Assembly: GCA_013397935.1 (NCBI GenBank)
Contig: VZRN01004413.1
Coordinates: forward strand, 62,001-126,000
Origin: Dasyornis broadbenti
Lineage: Eukaryota; Chordata; Aves; Passeriformes; Dasyornithidae
Direction of reading: 5' to 3'
Length of the DNA: 64,000 nt
Positions 49,001 to 61,599 of the stretch are shown piece by piece (positions within the stretch are counted from its first letter, which is position 1; each line of letters opens with the position of its first letter). The notes below the pieces were generated by a model. That model was not told the DNA's origin. It saw nothing but the letters and a program-made list of their open reading frames with translations, and ran no database searches. The translations under genes were made by a program, and so were the position numbers.

Positions 49001-51877
49001 AATAAAACAGCATCAATATTTCTATGTGTGATATCACTTCATCTGGTCCTAGATAATCTGGTACAGGAGTCAATGAACTTAATGCAGTATTGGTAATCCA
49101 AAAGGCTTTGAGTTAAGTGTTTTTGACATGCAGAATCAAGAGTCAAGGGCAAAGCAGACTTTAAATATTCCTTCAGCACAGTCTGGTAGGGATGTAATTG
49201 AATACCTCAGGTAAAGCATCTTATCAGAACTAAAGCTGGTTAGTGTCTCGTCGCCAAACAGGGAGATGCTGTGTGTCTTCTGCACACAAGTGCTCTTTTG
49301 ACATTGTTGGAAGTCCTTTGAGGTCTCAGTTCACTCTGGAAATTCTGTCAGGGATGCATTTGCACGGTATAGAATAAATTCTGCTTCATCCAAGTTGCTC
49401 CATGGCATGGTCCTTGCTCTAGCATTTTAGCAGTTAATGCCAAAGCAGCTGAAAGATTATGAGAAGTACAAACAGGAATAAGGAAAGGAATAAATATTGC
49501 ATGCTTGTGTTGTTAATGTGATATAAATTTTCATAGTAAAATACAGAAATGTTTCCACTCAGGCTAGATTTATAGCTCATATGTTCCTTTAAGAGGCATA
49601 TGGAGAGAATTTAGTGAAAAGACATGTATCAGGAGACTAAACTGCCAGAAATTTTCTATTGCAATCAATCTCTGGGGTTGTGAAGGATTGTGCAGAGGAA
49701 GAAGCCTGAGCATAAACAATGTGTTCAAATGTCTGTGAACAGACGAAGTTTTATGACTCTGATTTTACCTTATCTTAAAGTTGCATTATGGGTATTTGGA
49801 TATTTGATGTTTTTATTGAACAGCAGCTCCTACAGCCATGCGGTTCAGGGTAATTCTCACTGCAAGTATTGTGAATGTGGGGAGTACCTTGATAAGGTAG
49901 AGGGCTCCCACACATCCTCAAATAGAAAGGATGCAAAAGAGATACAGACATTTTACTTCTCATTTGTAATTTATTTTTGGGTTTATTACTAAGCATATTG
50001 AAAAATAAAGGCATTGTCATTTGGTCCTTCAATTTGCCTTTTTTTCCCTTTGTTGATGGTGATCCTTAAGACTCCAGTGTGCATTTTGTAAAAGCAGAAC
50101 TTGCTAGGGCATTACTTATTTTTTCCATCTATAAAATACTTCATTATTTTGGGGAGGTGCAAAATAATTATAAATTTGGTTCAAAATTTTGCTATTAATT
50201 TGTGATGAACAGAGCCCATTTAAAATTGTTTTAACTCCTCATTTAAATATGTTAAGAATTGTAGTGCTAGACCAGGAACCAACTTGTTTTCATAGGAATG
50301 ATAATTGTGCACTCCTCAACATGTTGTGCTTTAATGGTGGAGCTGCTGGAGTGCTGTGTCAATGATGACATTGGTTTGTGAGACAAATTTATCCACAAAA
50401 ATGTGAGGAAGTAAGGTTTTTGTTCTTTATCTCTTTCAATACTTTCCTGCTTTTTATTTGTGTATGCTAAATTTTTAAAAGATTGATTTTTCAGTACCGT
50501 AAAAGAAGAAAAGTTACTTATAGCAAGAGTTGTATTTCACAGTAGTGTCATATATACTATATTAAAAATAATATCCTTAACATCTACTATTCACAGAAAA
50601 CATGGTAGATATGTTTTAGAAATAAATATGCTCAAGTTACCAGATTGATTCCTGAGGATGGAATAATTCTGTAGAAACATTTATTGCAGAGCTCACCCAG
50701 ACTGCATCACTTACAGGAGTCTGGCAAGATGGAAAAAATATAACTCTCAAATGAACAAATCTCAAGCCAGTAATATTCACCTTTTTCATTTTCCTTTCCA
50801 TTCATAATTGATTCCAAACTTATATGAATCTTTCAAAATAACTGTCTTATTGATTGGAAACAAGCTATAAAATGTCATTATAAGAATAATTCACTTTTTC
50901 TCTCTGATTACTGTAAACAGACACTGATCAGGCAAAATGCTGTTTTTTCTTTTCATATATTGTATGATTTGTACCATTATGCATGGAAAATAGCAGAAGG
51001 AAAATATCACAGATAAAGAATGGCATTTATCATGGGTGATATCTTGTGTTTATGCAGTGCAAGATTAAGGATTTTATACCTGTGCAAAATGCAGGGTGCT
51101 TCTTTGTCTATGCTGTTACAAAACTTCTGCCAAAGCCTTTTTTATGTAAGTGTAAAATATTCTAAAACATAGGAACTCACTGCTGTCAGGAGCCACTCAA
51201 ATCATTAAGTTTGTCTTACACATTTACATGGCATTTACATGGATTATCTTATATAAGATACCATTCCTGTCTAGAAATTGCTGTTTCCAAAAGATTTGAA
51301 TCAGTTTTTACAGGTGGGTGGTGCCCACACACAACTAATAAAAATATACCTGAAGAAGTGTTAAAGCAGCTTCCATTTTTCACTCCTTTGGTAATTAAGG
51401 GTCCATCCATTTTCAGCACTTCAACCTTTATACACTCGGAGAGGAGTTCCTTGATATGGCTCTGAATGATGGATGTTCTCAATGAGGAGACTTAAAGAAC
51501 TTTGTGCTCTATATCACTGTGGGAATGAAACCAGTAAATTTAGAAGATAGAGTAAGAAAGCTTGTGTTTGTTGGCAAACTGTTACCCTGACTAAATCATC
51601 GCTGTGATTCGTGTGTCGGTGTATTTGAAAGTTCCCAGAGGTAATATTGAAGAATTATTAAAAGGGTCATTTTTCAATAAATTACCCAATGCTGTTGTGC
51701 ACATTCCTGGCAAACTGCAGAGATGCTTGAATTCCTTTGAATATATCCATGTTTGGAAAGGACTCAGAAAGATGTGGTATGCTGCCTGCAGTAAACCAAA
51801 TGAGAAATGGTTTCCTGGGAGGTAGCAACAGTTGTTGTCTTTACTGAATTTCTGTTGATTTTCTTTCTTTTTTTTTT
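46001..51877. other. AT-rich non-coding stretch, no gene seen
   Basis: A 19-base T run lies at 46949-46967. Open frames are up to about 100 codons (49690-49992, plus strand) without a recognisable domain. No transposon ends were identified in nearly 6 kb. Confidence 0.55.
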
Positions 51878-51938
51878 NNNNNNNNNNNNNNNNNNNNNNN
51901 NNNNNNNNNNNNNNNNNNNNNNNNNNNNNNNNNNNNNN
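51878..51938. other. Assembly gap (61 N) after a poly-T tract
   Basis: Ten T residues precede 61 N bases, and TTT follows. This is the largest gap in the window, so a short element could be hidden here. Confidence 0.98.
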
Positions 51939-54023
51939 TTTGTCATAAGATTTGCCACTTCTAACTTTTTAGCAGGTACATTAATTTTAAGTTTCCAGCA
52001 CTCAGAACTCTTCTGTGGCTAGGAGCTTTGGAGCAGTAAAATTTGCTGGCTTATGTACTTCCTTTCTGTAAACTGTGTGGGTGTGAAGAATGGTGTCCTT
52101 CACTTAATCTCTTCACTTATTTGTAAACCTGGTTTTTTTTATCTTCCCCACTTAAATTTCAACAGTGGCTGGTGGGCACCCCTAGTTCTCTTGCACTTGG
52201 TTCCTATTGCACCATTGCCAGTATTGGAACTGGTTTTTATTAAAGATATTCTTCATGGAATCAACTGGGGAAGCCAAATTAAAAAANACCCAGAAAAAAA
52301 GACAAAATAAAAAAAAAAAAAAAAAAAAAAAAATGAACATATAAACTGAAAGCAAATAGTGGAGAATTTTCAGTGTTAGTTATTGATTTCCTTGATTGTG
52401 AGCACACAGGAATGCTGACACTCAGTGTACCTAATTGTGATTTTATTGACTATCATTTCTACCTTGTTTACACTGCCAGGGTTTGTTGGTCACTGTGACT
52501 GATGGTTTTCACTCATTCCAAGACTTGCAGTTCTGACCAAATCATCCTTTGGTTTTTTCCTTCGTTTTTTACTTGATACAACATCCCTGCCTTTCTTTCC
52601 TGTGCAATTTGGGGTACTTCCCTGACCCAGGGATATTCAGTGTCTGCCTGTTTCCCAAAACAGATTCTGATAATGTAATATGATGGGAGAGATGTCTATC
52701 TTCACCTTTCTATGTGAGAAGAAAAATCTGTTATATGAAAAGATACTTTCTAAGTTCATTCACTACCCACAGATCCTGCTGTAGAGGAATTAGAAATCTT
52801 GCCCTATATCATTCCTTCTTTAATCTAGTTATGTTGTAACAAAAAAACCCCAACCACACAAAAGGAGTGGGGAGCAATTTACCTTTTAAATAACACAAGC
52901 ACCATGAGTAAAAAATATTCATGTTTCTCCTCTGGCAATTTTAATCTTCACATTTTTCTGGTGTATTGTATGGCGAGATGTCATTAAGAGTTTTATGGTA
53001 ATGATTACGTTGGCCTTGCAGACTATTTTTTACTAGCCTTTTTTACTGTCACATTTGCTACATAAGCTTAATTTTATGTTATTGCAATGATGTTCCGTGG
53101 TGTGTTCAAATAATCGATAGCAGTACAAGGGTTGTTCCATTGGGATCACATTATATGAGTTTATAATATACAATATATGCTTTGATGTATACATGTAGTG
53201 TTTGCTGTTTTCCCCCCTCTCCTTAAATACAGAAATTTCTAGTTGTGTTTATTCCCCTCGTCAGCATACTTTATCATATCAAAGCCTTTACAGACAGTGT
53301 AGAACTACTGAGTTATGTTTGGGTCATGTTTTGCAGTGTGCCCTTTAATACTGTAGCTTTAGAAATGCAATTTTCAGCCTCTGCTTATTAGAATATGATA
53401 AAGTATTCCTGGTCTATGTCCAGCTCCACTAATCTCCAGACTACACTTCATGAATTAGGCATGAAGATTTTAGTCAATGTGCTTTCAAAGACCAATGTTT
53501 AGGGAATCATGGATTTTCTACAAGCTGAGGGAGAAATCTATAATAGGAAGAACTGATTTTCAAACATCATATTCTGTAGAAAAAAACCAAAATGACCAGT
53601 TCTGGCTTGGAAACCAGAAACATTTCCTTTTTAGAATACTCAAGAACTGGTTAAAAATGTATTGTAGGTTTTAACTTATAAAAAGAGAAGCTTTTAAAAA
53701 TGCACTGTGTAAGTGCTGTTTAGTGTATAGAGGCTCATACATACTAGATAGCACGTAGACACCTCCCGAATTGTGGGTTAAAAAACAAGACTCTGTTTAG
53801 TGGTATTAACCTAAACTCACTGATGGACACTCTTCTGTTTTATCTGTTCACACACAGCAGACCCTGCTGAAGTCTGACAAAGGGGGGGGCAAGTAAAGGT
53901 GGTGTGAATCGGAACATATAAACAGAATTTAAATTCTGTCCTGCTGCTTTAGCTTTTACTGAAGGCTAAGTCCAAATGAAGCAAAATCATACAGAAAAAT
54001 ACACAAATATGTGTTCATAATGC
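51939..54023. other. AT-rich non-coding stretch with poly(A) tract
   Basis: It contains a single ambiguous base at 52287 and a 25-base A run at 52309. The remainder is AT-rich single-copy-looking DNA with no recognised repeat or exon. Confidence 0.5.
52309..52333 (+). repeat. Poly(A) tract of 25 bases
   Basis: Twenty-five A residues follow A-rich sequence with one undetermined base (52287), and AATAAA is embedded at the join. This is the longest A run in the window. It could be the tail of a retroposed transcript lying to its left, or simply low-complexity DNA. No source transcript was recognised. Confidence 0.9.
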
Positions 54024-54115
54024 CACCCAGTCTGACCTCCAGATGTCCACTTGTGACCTTAATTATCTTTTGTTTCTGGTAAGAGTCATCTTGATTTTTG
54101 TGGAATATAGGCTCA
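54024..54115 (-). mobile_element. Possible old CR1-type LINE relic
   Basis: CACCCAGTCTGACCTCCAG followed about 60 bases later by CATCTTGATTTTTGTGG recalls the inverted end of the older turtle-like CR1 lineage (CTAGTCTGACCTCCTG, then CATCCAATCTTGATTT). Similarity is patchy by eye. Confidence 0.35.
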
Positions 54116-57100
54116 AAGTTGATTCATGAGCTTGTTATCTTGAGGAAGACCTGCAAGCAATCATTCGGACTTAAGAGAACCATAAACAACAACATTCTGG
54201 GAAATGTCACCTGTTGGCACACACAGAGCTTAACTTCAATAATGATTTTTGGTTTTTGAGAGAAAGGAGGGTATTCAGGCCGTGTTAGTTCCATCACAGT
54301 CACTTTTTTAGTGTAAAAGACTGGTGTCTCTTAGAAAGTCAAATTTTGCAGTATTTCCATAGTTCTGTCATAGGCTGAACAGTGTAACCCTTGGCTTAGG
54401 AAGCTGTTAGACAGCCCTAGAGTGGATGAATTTCTTGAAAAATGAGTAGTTAAGGAGTAAATGGGAAGGTACCTTTTCAATAATTTTGGCATTTTTCTAT
54501 ACTAATGCATGCTGATAGTGTATAGCACTTTGTAGTTACTGCTGTATTTACACTAAGAATTAATACACTGCAATGTTTAGTCATTGAGGAATTAGAGGAC
54601 AGTTGTAACTTGTCTGGATGCAAATGGGAACCTTTCTGCCTGAAGGAGACAGCAGGCTGTAATGAATCCCATCACCCCTGTCCCCTTCCTCCCAGACATG
54701 TGAGATGGAGCGGGGAGGCTCTGTCTTTGCGTTCACGAGTGTTTTTAATAATCCTTTCTCCATTTATCTTCTAAGGTATTAAGTCATTCTACCAAACCTG
54801 GTATTTTTCCCACTTTTGGTAAATCATTAATGATATGAGATGCTGACATTGCTTTTGTTTACTTCTGTTTGGTTAAATAGCTGTTGTGTTTCTTGGAAGG
54901 GAAGAAATTTTCCATCCTGTGAGATAGATGTGTATACACACATCTGCATGCACACATATCTACTACCCATGTGATAAGCTTATCCAGGGGGGAAAAAAAA
55001 AGACTAAATGCTGGATTTTATGTTGTTCTTTTCTAAAATACTCAATACATTTTCTCTTGTAAAAATTATTCTTAATATTATGTAGTTGAGAGAAATCACA
55101 GGAAACAAACATGTCTCAGATTTGCAGACCATTGGCTACATTGGTAATTATTTAGATGGGAGGAATAGCCTCAGACAAGAGCTCTGTGGTTTTTTCAGCA
55201 CTATTACGGCATCCCTAAAAGGAGAATGAAACTTATAGCTGGACGTGAATTGTGCAAAACATTGAATACCAACCTGCATCCTTCTGTATTCCGTATAAAA
55301 TCATGGAGACTTTTCTCCCCATAAAGTTATAGAGAACCATAAACAGGACAGTGGTGTTAGTTCTGGCTCGTGATTGTCTGAAATGTGGCAGAAAGCTGCC
55401 AACAAGCCAGAGGCTGTGGAAATGTCTCTCTGTAGATTGCAGACGTGATGGTCAGTGCTGGACACAGGCACTTGAGCAGCGAAGCATCCCCACGGAACAG
55501 GGTGACTGGAAAATGGGGGAATGCCCTGCCTGAATCAGAAACCGAATCCATCCTCTCATTCTACCATTTCGCTTTACTTTGCAGCCAGGAATCAGCCAGT
55601 CCAAAGGTTGTTGCACATGCCCTTCCTTGACATCTGTGAAACCATGGAAAAGTGGAGCAATAAATAGAAATCCTCAATTAATTACACAAGCTTCATAATG
55701 CAAAAGTGGTTATGGTTCAATATGAAGGGATGTATTGATACATTGATAAGAAGAGAACAAAATAATTATGATGAAAGTTGCAAACTGTAGTAGTGACCAG
55801 CACCAGCTCTTTGAACAAAAGAGTGAGGCAGGCATAGAATGGTTTAAACTATTTTCTCTTTGGAAAAGTAGAGACAGGTGAGATTAATACCAGAAGTTTT
55901 AGACTATGCAGATCTCAGCCCCTGAGTACACTGCTGGGTTAAATTGCCCTGCTGTGCTTTGCTATGTCATTCAGTTGTTTGGCTAGGAAAAAAAAATCCC
56001 ATGTTTCACTTTGCTGGATAAATTTGCAGCATCAGCCAAACACAGGTTCAGACAGAGGGAGCCAGTTAGGAGGCTCTTTCAGACACTGGGAAATTTAGAA
56101 TTTTAGTTCTACATTCTACCAGGAAAGTTGGTGCTGTTTCTTAAAACTTGCTATTAACTTGATAACCCCTTTCTAAAACTTGCACAAATAACATGTTAGC
56201 ATAGGTGGAAGGGTTATGAGTGTCTATTTGATAGTTTCTTCAACTACAATAAAAGCCTCAGAAAATAGTTATCTGCTAGTCTTTGCCTTCCTTATGGTGC
56301 TTTTGCTGCTCTTTCGAAAATAGAAAGAACAGATATACCTAAATTATTAGGTATTATGTTATCAAATAAAAGGTTTAGGCACTTGGAGCTGCAGAGAAGC
56401 ATCTCATGATTTTCAAAGCAAAATTCAAGTAGCTGAGGAAGGTCACTGCACTGCATAGGTGCTTTTGAAAATACAAGTAGGTCCATGGCTTCCCCTTCAG
56501 GTTTCTAAAATCCTTTGAAAATGCACTCAGTGATGCCTAAAACTTAATTCTGTTAAGAAGCTAATTCCTAATTTAAAAATTAAGTTCCCAAATCTTATCG
56601 AATTTCAGTGGTATGTACACTTCCAACTGCCTCAGTCACTTTATGAAAATGAGATGTGTGGTTTTAAATGCCACATTTTTCTAACAGCACTTTCTTAGCA
56701 TGGGCTCACACCTGGGGGGAATGGCAGGGTGAGAACAGGGACTCCCTGTTCTAGATTTCCAAAAATTTAGAATACCATTTATTCTGCTAGACTGTGCACA
56801 CAGTTTACCTGTAAGCCTGATGTCAAGACCTGATTCATGCATATGGAACTGGAGTAAGTGTTCTTGGCTGAGGTTGCTCTGACAGGCTGCTTTGGATGAT
56901 GCACTGTGTGTGTTGATGTTCCTCATTGAGTTTTGCTATATGGTCTTCAATGATTACCTAAACTATCTCCGTGCAACATTTTTAGCCCTTCAAGGGTCAT
57001 TGTTTCCTATCCATTTTTAAATCTTTTTGGGCAGACTGTAGAGGCTGTTAATAAAACTGCCTTTTTCAATGGCTTTATAGGGATTAGAACCTCCAAATGC

Positions 57101-58594
57101 TCTCATTTTTCTCTCTGTATTACAGGAAGTTTCTGTGGTATATGGTTGGCAAATGTTGACATTGTATTGTTTTCTCCTGCATTTGTGGGCAATAATGGAT
57201 TGAAGAGCATCTTATGGGTTTTTATTTTGCCAAAATCCATACTGGTTAGTCATATGCCTATAATTCATATTTTTCTATCTATCATTAGAGCTCCTGCTGA
57301 TGATTAATGAACTGAAAGTTCTAGGACTGAGTCTTGAAGAATTTTTAATCTAGAAATCCTTATGAAAGGCCAAGCAATAAATTGCTTAATAACATTTATA
57401 TTTATACCAAATATTTAATGTGCTCACATGTGTTCTGACTAAAGTGGGATAGTAACTGTGAGACTACAGGAAGAATATAGAAGGAAAACTGTAATTTTCC
57501 TCAGGGGAAGTGGCAGCTGTTTGGCCATCAGTCCTGGGTGTTTGGAGACAGTGTACTAGTTCCAGTACTCTCATCATGTCAGATTTTCAGTAGCAGTTGA
57601 GCATCCCATCCTTACTTTTAAAGGAGGGGATTCAGAATATCTGTAGATCAAGGTGTTATTTTTATCATTAGTACAAAATTGATTATTAAACATGACCTGA
57701 ATTATCATACGTATTTTTATTTCTTTGGTTATTTTCCACTTGGTCCCATTGGTTTTTACAGAAGCTTAATTTTATCCTCACATCTTTTTCTTAATACTTC
57801 CCTGGATAAACCTTAGATTCCTACACCCTGCTGTAGTGCTGCAATGATATGCTGCTTTCGGGATCTTAGCCAAAACCAGTGCATATTAGGCTAGGTCTGG
57901 AACCAATGTGAAATGACTTTTTATACACCAGCATTTTGGGGTTTTTTTTTGTGATTTAAATTAATCGTTTTCTTTGGCATGAAAATACAAAATGACCGTC
58001 AAAAACCAGCCAAGTACTGTTCAGTGGAAGAAGAAGCTGAAGCAAGCAAATTTGTGACAGAATATTGAAACCGGATTGGTAACCCTGGTTTTCCCTTATG
58101 GCAATTATTCAAATTGTTTTCAGAATCCACCTTAGTTACAGAATATGTTCTTAAATTTATCTTTTAAAGCTCAGATGTACAAAAAGTAAAGGAGTGATCT
58201 GATACCCCAAATTTTTTTTTTGGGAGCTGATTCTTTGCTAGCAGGTACATGTGAATCCTGACTCTGAAATAATCTCTATATTTGATACTGTTTGCCAAAC
58301 TAATAACATGCTTATCGTCTGGTCAGATCCTTTATAATGTGGAAATTATGATGCAGTTAGTATTATGTACTGACTACACAGGAATGATGTTTTTCCATAT
58401 TAAATTTAATCTAAATACAATGCTTATGTACATGTATTTATATGATACTGAATTTTACCTTTGTATCTCTGATAAATGCTATTGATCACAATTATCTTTG
58501 ATCACCACTCGAAAATCTCTGTTGTGCTTATAATTGCATTTATTTTACTACTTTATCCTAAATGAGCAAAGATTGTTAGGTCTTAAAAGACCTG
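54116..58594. other. AT-rich non-coding stretch, no gene seen
   Basis: Open frames do not exceed about 81 codons. A 10-base T run lies at 58212. GC is slightly higher at 55.35-55.63 kb, where short frames overlap on both strands. No repeats were recognised. Confidence 0.55.
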
Positions 58595-58617
58595 CACACA
58601 CACACACACAAACACAC
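58595..58617. repeat. CA microsatellite
   Basis: An imperfect (CA)n tract of about 11 units with one AA interruption. Confidence 0.9.
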
Positions 58618-58838
58618 TTTCCCATCCCTCCACTGGCGCAGAGCTGTGAAGTAACAGCTGGCATTGTAGGACTGAAATTGAAAATACGTGGACTTTTAAT
58701 AATTTTTAATATAGTGTAAAAGGTCCCCATTTTGAAATTGACAGAATTATATGTAGAGATGCTTTATTTTTGTTTATATGTTCCCTGAGTTAGGGATACT
58801 AGAGTTATTTATCCTGAACTGGTCATGTAAGAGTTGTG
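58618..58838. other. Non-coding spacer
   Basis: AT-rich sequence between the CA microsatellite and the T/G-rich tract. Nothing recognised. Confidence 0.5.
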
Positions 58839-58981
58839 TTTTTTTGGTTTTTTTTTGTTTTGTTTTGTTTTGGGGTTTTTTTGGTTTGTTTTTTTTTTTT
58901 TTTTCTTTTTGGTCCTGTCTGTCCCTCACCAAGACTCCAGCTCTCCATTATCACAAGAAAAACTTCCTTTTTTTTTTTTTT
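58839..58981. repeat. T/G-rich low-complexity tract
   Basis: Runs of T broken by GG or GGGG (TTTTTTGG and TTTTG units) lead into T16 at 58889 and T14 at 58968. The reading frames over it on both strands (phenylalanine-rich or lysine-rich) are compositional artefacts. Confidence 0.9.
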
Positions 58982-59683
58982 AAAGCAGCTATTTTTTGTC
59001 ATCAATCCTGTTTGATTCAGTCCTACAGAAGTTTGATCAAGCTACATATCCTCTCACCAGGATCAATTCTAACCATGAAGTATAGATTGAAATATCTGTG
59101 TGTGTCAATTTGACAAAGAGAACAGAGGAGATGTCTTTACTGGAATTGTATTGCACTTGACAGATTCCTACCCCCCCTGCAGGTATTGACAGAGCGTGGA
59201 GGGGATCATGAATTGCTTCAGCTACACTTGGCTGTAGCATTGCTGGTGTGTGAGAGTGTCATCGCCTGTGGAACAGTTACACACTTCAATTTTGTGTTTC
59301 TTGTTTGGAAAATGTGCATTTTAAGAGACAATGGAAACTGCTGGAAGCTGATCTGAGCTAACTTGCAAGGATAAATGACTGGTACAAAGATATTCATGCC
59401 ATGGGCAAATGAAAAGCCTGAACTCTTTAAATTCCCATTTATACTGCAGAAAACTGTAAATGCATGGGTGGGGGGCAGGCTGGGATCAGCCCATCTGGTG
59501 TGTGGAGCTTCTCCAGTGGCAAAACCCCTGTATGATGCTGGCAGAGCTCTCACAGGTCACAGCTCCAGCATGTCAGGCTTTCTAAAGTCATCATCTTTGT
59601 CACCCAAAATGCAGCACCAGCCCTCTCTGCTAATACATGGGATGAGGGGAAGATTTTTTTGGTTTTTTTTTCAGTTGCAGTTT
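58982..59683. other. Non-coding stretch left of the CR1 element
   Basis: No repeat was recognised in the left part. Long frames crossing from here into the CR1 at 59684 (up to 205 codons, plus strand) are antisense to the retrotransposon and are not genes. Confidence 0.5.
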
Positions 59684-60099
59684 AGAATCACAGAATATGC
59701 TGAATTAGAAAGAGACCCCCAAGGGTCATTGAGTCCAAATCCTTGCCCTGCACAGGACACCCCAACAATTCCACCATGTGCCCGAGAGCATTGTCCAAAT
59801 ATTCCTGGAGCTCTGTCAGGCTGGTGCTGTGACCAGTGCCCAACCACCCTCTGGGGGAAGAACCTAACATCCAACCTAAACCTCCCTGACACAACTTCAG
59901 GCCATTCCCTCAGGTCCTGTCCCTGTCACCACAGAGCAGAGATCAATGTCTGCCTCTCCTCCTCCCCTTACAAAGATGTTCCTTTGCAATGAGGTCTCCC
60001 CTCAGTCTTCTCCTCTCCAGGCTGAACAGACCAAGTGCCCTCAGCAGCTCCTCATATGGCTTCCCCTCAAGGCCTTTCACTATCTTCCTTGCCCTCCAG
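59684..60099 (-). mobile_element. CR1 LINE, longest 3' fragment in the window
   Basis: About 416 bases of inverted CR1. The terminus AGAATCACAGAATATGCTG is followed by AGTCCAAATCCTTGCCCTGC, then CTGGGGGAAGAACC and CCTGACACAACTTCAGGCC. The last blocks are CAATGAGGTCTCCCCTCAGT, TCTCCAGGCTGAACAGACCA and CAGCAGCTCCTCATATGGCT. This arrangement is typical of avian, passerine-type CR1 as I recall it. Compared with the copy at 40959 it lacks about 22 bases and a further 6 bases in the middle. It is 5'-truncated near 60099 and has no intact coding capacity. Confidence 0.96.
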
Positions 60100-61599
60100 A
60101 AGCATGAGGTGAAGCAAAAAGAACGTGAGATTCCCAGTTTGGAGACTGGGGGCCTCATTTGTACATGGTTTTCCAGCAGTGTTGTGCCTTAGCTAGCAGA
60201 CAAAAGGGAGAAAACTGAAGAAAATAAGGTATTCCTTCAGGGAGAAAGCATGAGGAAAAACCTGGCTTGGAAGATTCCTGACACTTCTGTTTAGTTATCT
60301 GTTAGTCCACTGTGCTTAAGGACCAAGGGCTGTGGTTCTGATTTCCTCTTTGGTATGGAAAATTACGACTCTGTTTTGCCTGTGTAGGAACCCATCCCTC
60401 AAAATTACAATCTACTCATAAGATTATTCTTACTTACAGGAAAATTACTTTAGGTGCAGTATATTGCCTTACTAGTCCAGTTTTATCTATAAATCTGTTT
60501 TCAGCAATACAATATCCAGTCATCTTTATTAAGGCTTTATTCTGTAAATTAAGTTCTTTTTCTATTGTGGACTTTATAATAAGAGTGCATGACCTGCACT
60601 GACAACAGCTTACTAAAACACAGGCTAAATGTATCTTAAAGCTCAGATGCAGAAAGTAAGAAAATACTCACAGAAGCATATTTCATCTTGCAAATGCACA
60701 AAGATCATTTACACACTTCAAGAATGCTGAGTTTTCCTGTGGTTCATTTGTATCTAAATCCTGACATTGTGAATATGCATTTCAGCTTCTTTATGTATTG
60801 ATGGGGCAAAAGCATCACACCTTTCTTATATCAACATCTAGGAAGGTGAATTACTGTATGCAGTACAGTTGATATGCTTGTATCACAACAGCAGTGTGAG
60901 TTTAAACCTATTTAAAATTTTTACCCCCAAAGCATGAGACATTCTTGACTGTGTGTGGTAATCACAAACGTCACAAAACTCCAGCTCTGTGACTCTGGCA
61001 GCACAATTAGCAAATGACTCCTAGCAACTGGACAATTCCTCTTCATGGACAAAAATGATCTGCAATATTTTCAGTCCAGAAACAAGTAAAATACAGTTTA
61101 TGGTATCAAGTTATATAACAGAGACAAGTGAAACAGTATTGTGAAAGTTTCCTAAAACCTGGCTATGCTGAATATACTGACAGAACCAAGCAAACATGAA
61201 GTCACCCTAATTACTGATGAGCAAAGGGATATTTTCCACTGAGTTTCCTCCTTTTTTTCTTTTTTTTTTTAAATGCAGGATTCTATTGTTGTAGTTCAGA
61301 AAGCCCTGGGCAGCTTAGAAATCAGGCAAAAAAATCAATAGCCCACTTGTTGAAGATAAGTGAATTAGCTTGTGTTGAATGTAACTGAGTACCTGAACAC
61401 TCCAGTGAGCAGCCTTTGTTTTGTGAGAAAGGAGATTTGTGAGGTTTCTCATCTGAGGGCTGTGGTGGTGCACATCTCAGATTAATCACCCTGAGTAAGA
61501 GGAAGCTGACCACTTACATAAGAGAAATAATTTGTGAATTTTCATTCTTTCTGTCTTATTCGTGTGTGTTTACCATGCTCAGCAGATTTCCATCAAAAA
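60100..61599. other. AT-rich non-coding stretch
   Basis: Single-copy-looking DNA with an 11-base T run at 61260. Nothing recognised. Confidence 0.55.

Noticed and set aside
58823..59005. Lysine-rich minus-strand open frame
   Set aside because: Translated from T/G low-complexity sequence.
59375..59992. 205-codon plus-strand open frame
   Set aside because: The right half is the antisense of the CR1 element at 59684-60099, and the left half has no recognisable content.
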